From Psilocybe azurescens (Eukaryota; Basidiomycota; Agaricomycetes; Agaricales; Agrocybaceae), in assembly GCA_023853785.1 (NCBI GenBank), contig JAJIRX010000140.1, positions 56,531 to 120,530 of the forward strand: a DNA stretch of 64,000 nucleotides, written 5' to 3'. The translations under genes and the position numbers were made by a program. Below, piece by piece: positions 61,085-64,000 of this stretch (position 1 is its first letter; each line of letters begins with the position of its first letter). The notes beneath the pieces were generated by a model, which made no database searches, was not told where the DNA came from, and was given only the letters and a program-made list of their open reading frames with translations.

Positions 61085-61510
61085 TGCGGTATGTAATATC
61101 GGGACCGAGCCGTATTGTGTCGGGACAACAATCGGCCGATTTATATCGGCGCCGAGATTGGAATCTTCGAGGTAGCTTGAGTTTCATAATAATATGCTAA
61201 TATATGCAAATTGATGGAAATGCATTTGAACGATGGCAGATTTTGCGTGTCTTGATGGCTAACTTAGTACTAAAATTGACCGAGATACACGGGGCCGACC
61301 CGACAACTTTAGTGGCCGTAACCCGAGATGGGCACCCACATGCTGATATGTATACATTTGTAGCATTGACGCAGCCGCTATATTGTATGTGGTCTATTAC
61401 CCTATTAGTTATAGTTACCTTCCATAGAATTCATTGGCACCGAGTGACTCGTATACATTGTATGCATTCTATGGACCGAGTCACTCGCTACAATGTAACT
61501 TCCCTATGTG
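61085..61510 (-). repeat. Right terminal inverted repeat, KDZ copy B
   Basis: It is the reverse complement of 45,887-46,315, nearly identical over the outer ~280 bp and more diverged inward. A ~100-codon frame beginning at 61,204 (MQIDGNAFERWQILRVLMAN) is conserved with the left repeat. Confidence 0.85.
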
Positions 61511-61754
61511 ACACATTGTTGTTACATTTGAGTCATGTGACTTTGAATGTGTCACATCGGACCACTCACCCTGCGGACTGAACAAAATACAGAATTCTGT
61601 TGATAAGGACCATATACACTCAGAAAAATATATCAGTCTATTGACTCTACACTCTCTACTGTGTTCTATGTGTGATAACTCTTTAATTGATCTAAGGTTT
61701 ATTTTTCTCTTAATATTTTCTTTTTATTAATACTAATATGAACAACCCTCTGCT

Positions 61755-62084
61755 TTCTGTCCGTTGGACTTCCATTGGACTTCTGTTGGTCTTGTCCATT
61801 GGAATTCCAATGGTCATGTCCGTGGGATTCTGATGGACTTCCATTGGTCCTGTCTGGTCATTTCCATTGGACTTTGACTGCTGGTTTGGCATTATTCCAG
61901 TGGACAGTCCACCCGGACAGTCCATTGGACTTGTAGTCTGGTTGGACATTCACCGGAATCTCATCGGAATCTCACCGGAAAATTTCAGCAGTCCTAGACT
62001 AGAAAAATTGTCATTCTGAATATAGAAAGTCCGATGGAGTCCGACCAGAGTCCGACCAAAAAATGGGGGACCGTGAAAGACCTC
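61755..62084. repeat. Right subterminal array, family-1 copy 2
   Basis: TCCATTGGAC / GTCCAGTGG-type units end in GTGAAAGACCTC at 62,084, closely matching 10,848-11,117. Confidence 0.7.
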
Positions 62085-62198
62085 CATTCCTCATTCAATT
62101 CACCAATTGTTTGAGCACCAGGTGATGATCTCCTGAATTATCTTCAGATACATGCTCTTAGAAGTTGGCTACATATCACCTTACCTTTGTCCACTGGC

Positions 62199-62369
62199 CT
62201 AGTAATTGAATATTGCAACTAGTATGTGGTTTGTTAAGATGAATAGACATTCTTTGACTGTCCTTGCTTTCACAAAAGTTTCTTTGAAAGGCAGGATTTG
62301 CTGTAGTTCTTCAGCACTGAACATCTTCGCTTTCCGTTTCCTGTTTTGTAATACTATGGTTGTGGTCAT
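62199..62369 (-). pseudogene. KDZ accessory gene exon 1, outer remnant
   Basis: MTTTIVLQNKKRKAKMFSAE... through FVKARTVKECLFILTNHIL is an undamaged first exon, divergent from the KDZ start at 62,553. The rest of the gene lay to the left and was lost around the family-1 insertion. Confidence 0.7.
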
Positions 62370-62552
62370 GTTGCTTAGTGAAAATACATGTAAAAATAGC
62401 ACAATGCAAGATAAAGAAATGTGGATGTGATTAGGAATGGACCTGAAACATTCACAGAGTGTGAGTTGTGACAACATGCCTCATGGAAGCCTCATGTTCA
62501 TTTAGTGCCCAGCCCCATGATGACTACATACATCTTGCTTTTGCCTTCAAGC

Positions 62553-62700
62553 ATGAACTCTTCCAGTGGATCAGCTAACAAAAGACAAAGAAAGTCAAAA
62601 CACTTGGTACAAAGAAGTGTGGAAGCCTCTCCGGAAGTTACCCACCTCTCCGATGTTTTCAGCAGTCCCAAATCCGGCTCCTCCTTCCAGCTTTAAAAGA
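62553..62700 (+). pseudogene. KDZ transposase 5' end, internally deleted remnant
   Basis: MNSSSGSANKRQRKSKHLVQ... matches both KDZ starts for ~40 codons. It then jumps near 62,673 to sequence matching 19,430-19,471 of copy A (AGCTTTAAAAGATACAGACC), deleting ~1.25 kb. It ends where the next element begins. Confidence 0.7.
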
Positions 62701-62714
62701 TACAGACCCTCTTC

Positions 62715-62850
62715 CACATAGGGCAGCTACATTGTAGCGAGTGACATGAGCCGTAGAACACACACAATGTATCTGTGTGACACGGGGCCAATGAATTCTA
62801 TGGAAGCTGCGTACATTTTAGGGTGGTGGGAATTAATTACAAATGCTGTG
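62715..62850 (+). repeat. KDZ-type terminal inverted repeat at left end of a further element
   Basis: CACATAGGGCAGCTACATTG and the tandem GTGACA..GGGCC units match the copy A terminus. The element extends to the right beyond the window. Confidence 0.75.
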
Positions 62851-62885
62851 GGACTGCCTGCATGAGCCTACAGTTAGCATACCAC

Positions 62886-64000
62886 GGACTGGGTTCAGCC
62901 CCGAGACGGCTGGTCAAATACCCGATGCTGATGTAGCAGCTCATGCAAATCCAACTGTTCAATGACTCAAAATACAGTATATTTGCATAATTAAATGGAA
63001 TTTAATGATTGGAAAAATGGTACAGCTGTGTAGTGTTAATTTATGCTTAGCAGTTGTATCAGCTCGGGCCTGATGTGGCCGATTAAATGAACTGGTGCCG
63101 ATGATGCAATGCAGACAAATCTGACCATTTATTCAGTCAGAATACTGAATATTTCTATAACTGAAGCAAATCAAATAATGGGAATAGTTGTACAGAAGTG
63201 CAGTATACATTTAGTTTATTCTCGGCAGCTGCATTAGCTCGGGCCCGATGTGGCCGATTAAATGAACCAGTGCCAATGATGCAGTGCAGACAAAACTGAC
63301 CATTTATTCAGTCGGAATACTGAATATTTCTATAACTGAAGGATATTAAATAATGGGAATAATTGTATAGCAGTGCAGTATACATTTAGTTTATACTCAG
63401 CAGTTGCATCAGCTCGGGCCCAATGTGGCCGATCAAATAAACCGGTGCCAATGATGCAATGCAGACAAAACTGACTACTTATTCAGTCGGAATACTGAAT
63501 ATTTCTATAACTGAAGGATATTAAATAATGGGAATAATTGTATAGCAGTGCAGTATACATTTAGTTTATACTCAGCAGTTGCATCAGCTCGGGCCCAATG
63601 TGGCCGATCAAATAAACCAGTGCCGATGATGCAATACAGACAAAACTGACCACTTATTCAGTCGGAATACTGAATATTTCTATGACTGAAGCAAATTAAA
63701 AATGGGAATAATTGTACAGAAGTTCATTATACATTTAGTTTATACCTGGCAGTTGCATCAGCTCAGGCCTGACATGGCCGATTAAATGAACCGGTGCCGA
63801 TGATGCAGTGCGGACAAAACTGACCATTTATTCAGTTGGAATACTGAATATTTCTATAACTGAAGGAAATCAAATAATGGGAATAATTGTACAGCAGTGT
63901 AGTATACATTTAATTTATACTCGGCAGTTGATCAGCTTGGGCTTGATGTGGCGAAATAAATAACTAGGTGCCGATGATGCAGTGCAGACAAAACTGACTA
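62886..64000 (+). repeat. Tandem satellite, ~175-bp monomer, at least six copies
   Basis: The landmark AGCTCGGGCC (or a variant) recurs at 63,061, 63,236, 63,411, 63,586, 63,760 and 63,934, i.e. every 174-175 bp. Each monomer has GATGTGGCCGAT, GATGATGCAATGCAGACAAA, TCAGTCGGAATACTGAATAT and GTATACATTTAGTTTAT. A diverged monomer precedes 63,061. The array directly follows a KDZ-type terminus and continues past the window. Confidence 0.9.

Larger units (their letters stand above)
45887..61510. mobile_element. KDZ DNA transposon, copy B (15.6 kb, multi-gene)
   Basis: It is bounded by long inverted repeats (CACATAGGGAAGTTACATTG at both ends). The outer ~280 bp differ at only about ten positions. 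Flanking ACACACT and ACACATT are a probable 7-bp target duplication with one mismatch. It carries the Ser/Asp-rich gene, the KDZ transposase, the divergent accessory gene, the Zn2Cys6 gene and the terminal small gene. It is unusually CpG-rich and full of CGGGGCCG sites. A family-2 element is inserted at 56,600-58,548. Confidence 0.85.
44053..62084. mobile_element. Family-1 subterminal-repeat element, copy 2, carrying KDZ copy B
   Basis: The left end GTGTACTTTACAGTGCCCCC and array (44,053-44,400) and the right array and end (61,755-62,084) are both close copies of those at 8,469-11,117. The GC-rich block and its conserved tag (44,950-45,880) sit between, and KDZ copy B (45,887-61,510) is inserted directly after the tag. 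Flanking 8-mers differ (GTTATTTG, CATTCCTC). The flanks come from different genes of one KDZ element, so host DNA was lost around or before the insertion. Confidence 0.6.

Overview
This window is eukaryotic and looks like a transposon-rich chromosome region of a basidiomycete (mushroom-type) fungus. The grounds are short GT-AG introns of about 50-60 bp, KDZ (Kyakuja-Dileera-Zisupton) transposases with a CxC2-type cysteine cluster, and a multi-membrane-span protein of a basidiomycete type. There are also decayed chaperonin and fatty acyl-CoA reductase genes. Most of the DNA is nested mobile elements; single-copy-looking genes are few and nearly all damaged.

Layout. 1-6 kb: host-like DNA with the end of a membrane-protein gene and an intron-bearing pseudogene of the chaperonin subunit CCT gamma. 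6-8.4 kb: gene-poor, with two small foldback elements. 8.47-11.12 kb: an element with an 8-bp target duplication, palindromic subterminal repeats, a GC-rich low-complexity block and a tRNA-like module. 12.6-26.5 kb: decayed KDZ element copy A, interrupted by another subterminal-repeat element (13.96-17.05 kb) and by a Tc1-like element (24.49-26.08 kb). 26.5-42.5 kb: retrotransposon remnants and host-like DNA, including a 1.3-kb diverged direct duplication, a fatty acyl-CoA reductase pseudogene and two further damaged genes. 42.5-62.7 kb: a nest in which a KDZ remnant is split by an 18-kb subterminal-repeat element. That element carries a 15.6-kb KDZ element (copy B, 45,887-61,510) with ~430-bp terminal inverted repeats, and copy B is itself hit by a 1.95-kb element. 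62.7-64 kb: the end of another KDZ-type element followed by a 175-bp tandem satellite that runs off the window.

How the genes fit together. KDZ copy B carries five linked genes. They are a Ser/Asp-rich protein with a repeated A-x-W-x2-SSDD motif, the KDZ transposase, a divergently transcribed accessory protein, a Zn2Cys6/coiled-coil protein and a small terminal gene. Parts of the same set in the same order recur in copy A and in two remnants, so the set is a transposon module and not chance neighbours. The element is strewn with CGG-N2-CCG sites (at least 20 CGGGGCCG/CGGCCCCG), the kind of inverted CGG half-sites that Zn2Cys6 proteins bind, and it encodes such a protein. I see no intact housekeeping gene, no rRNA and no canonical tRNA gene.
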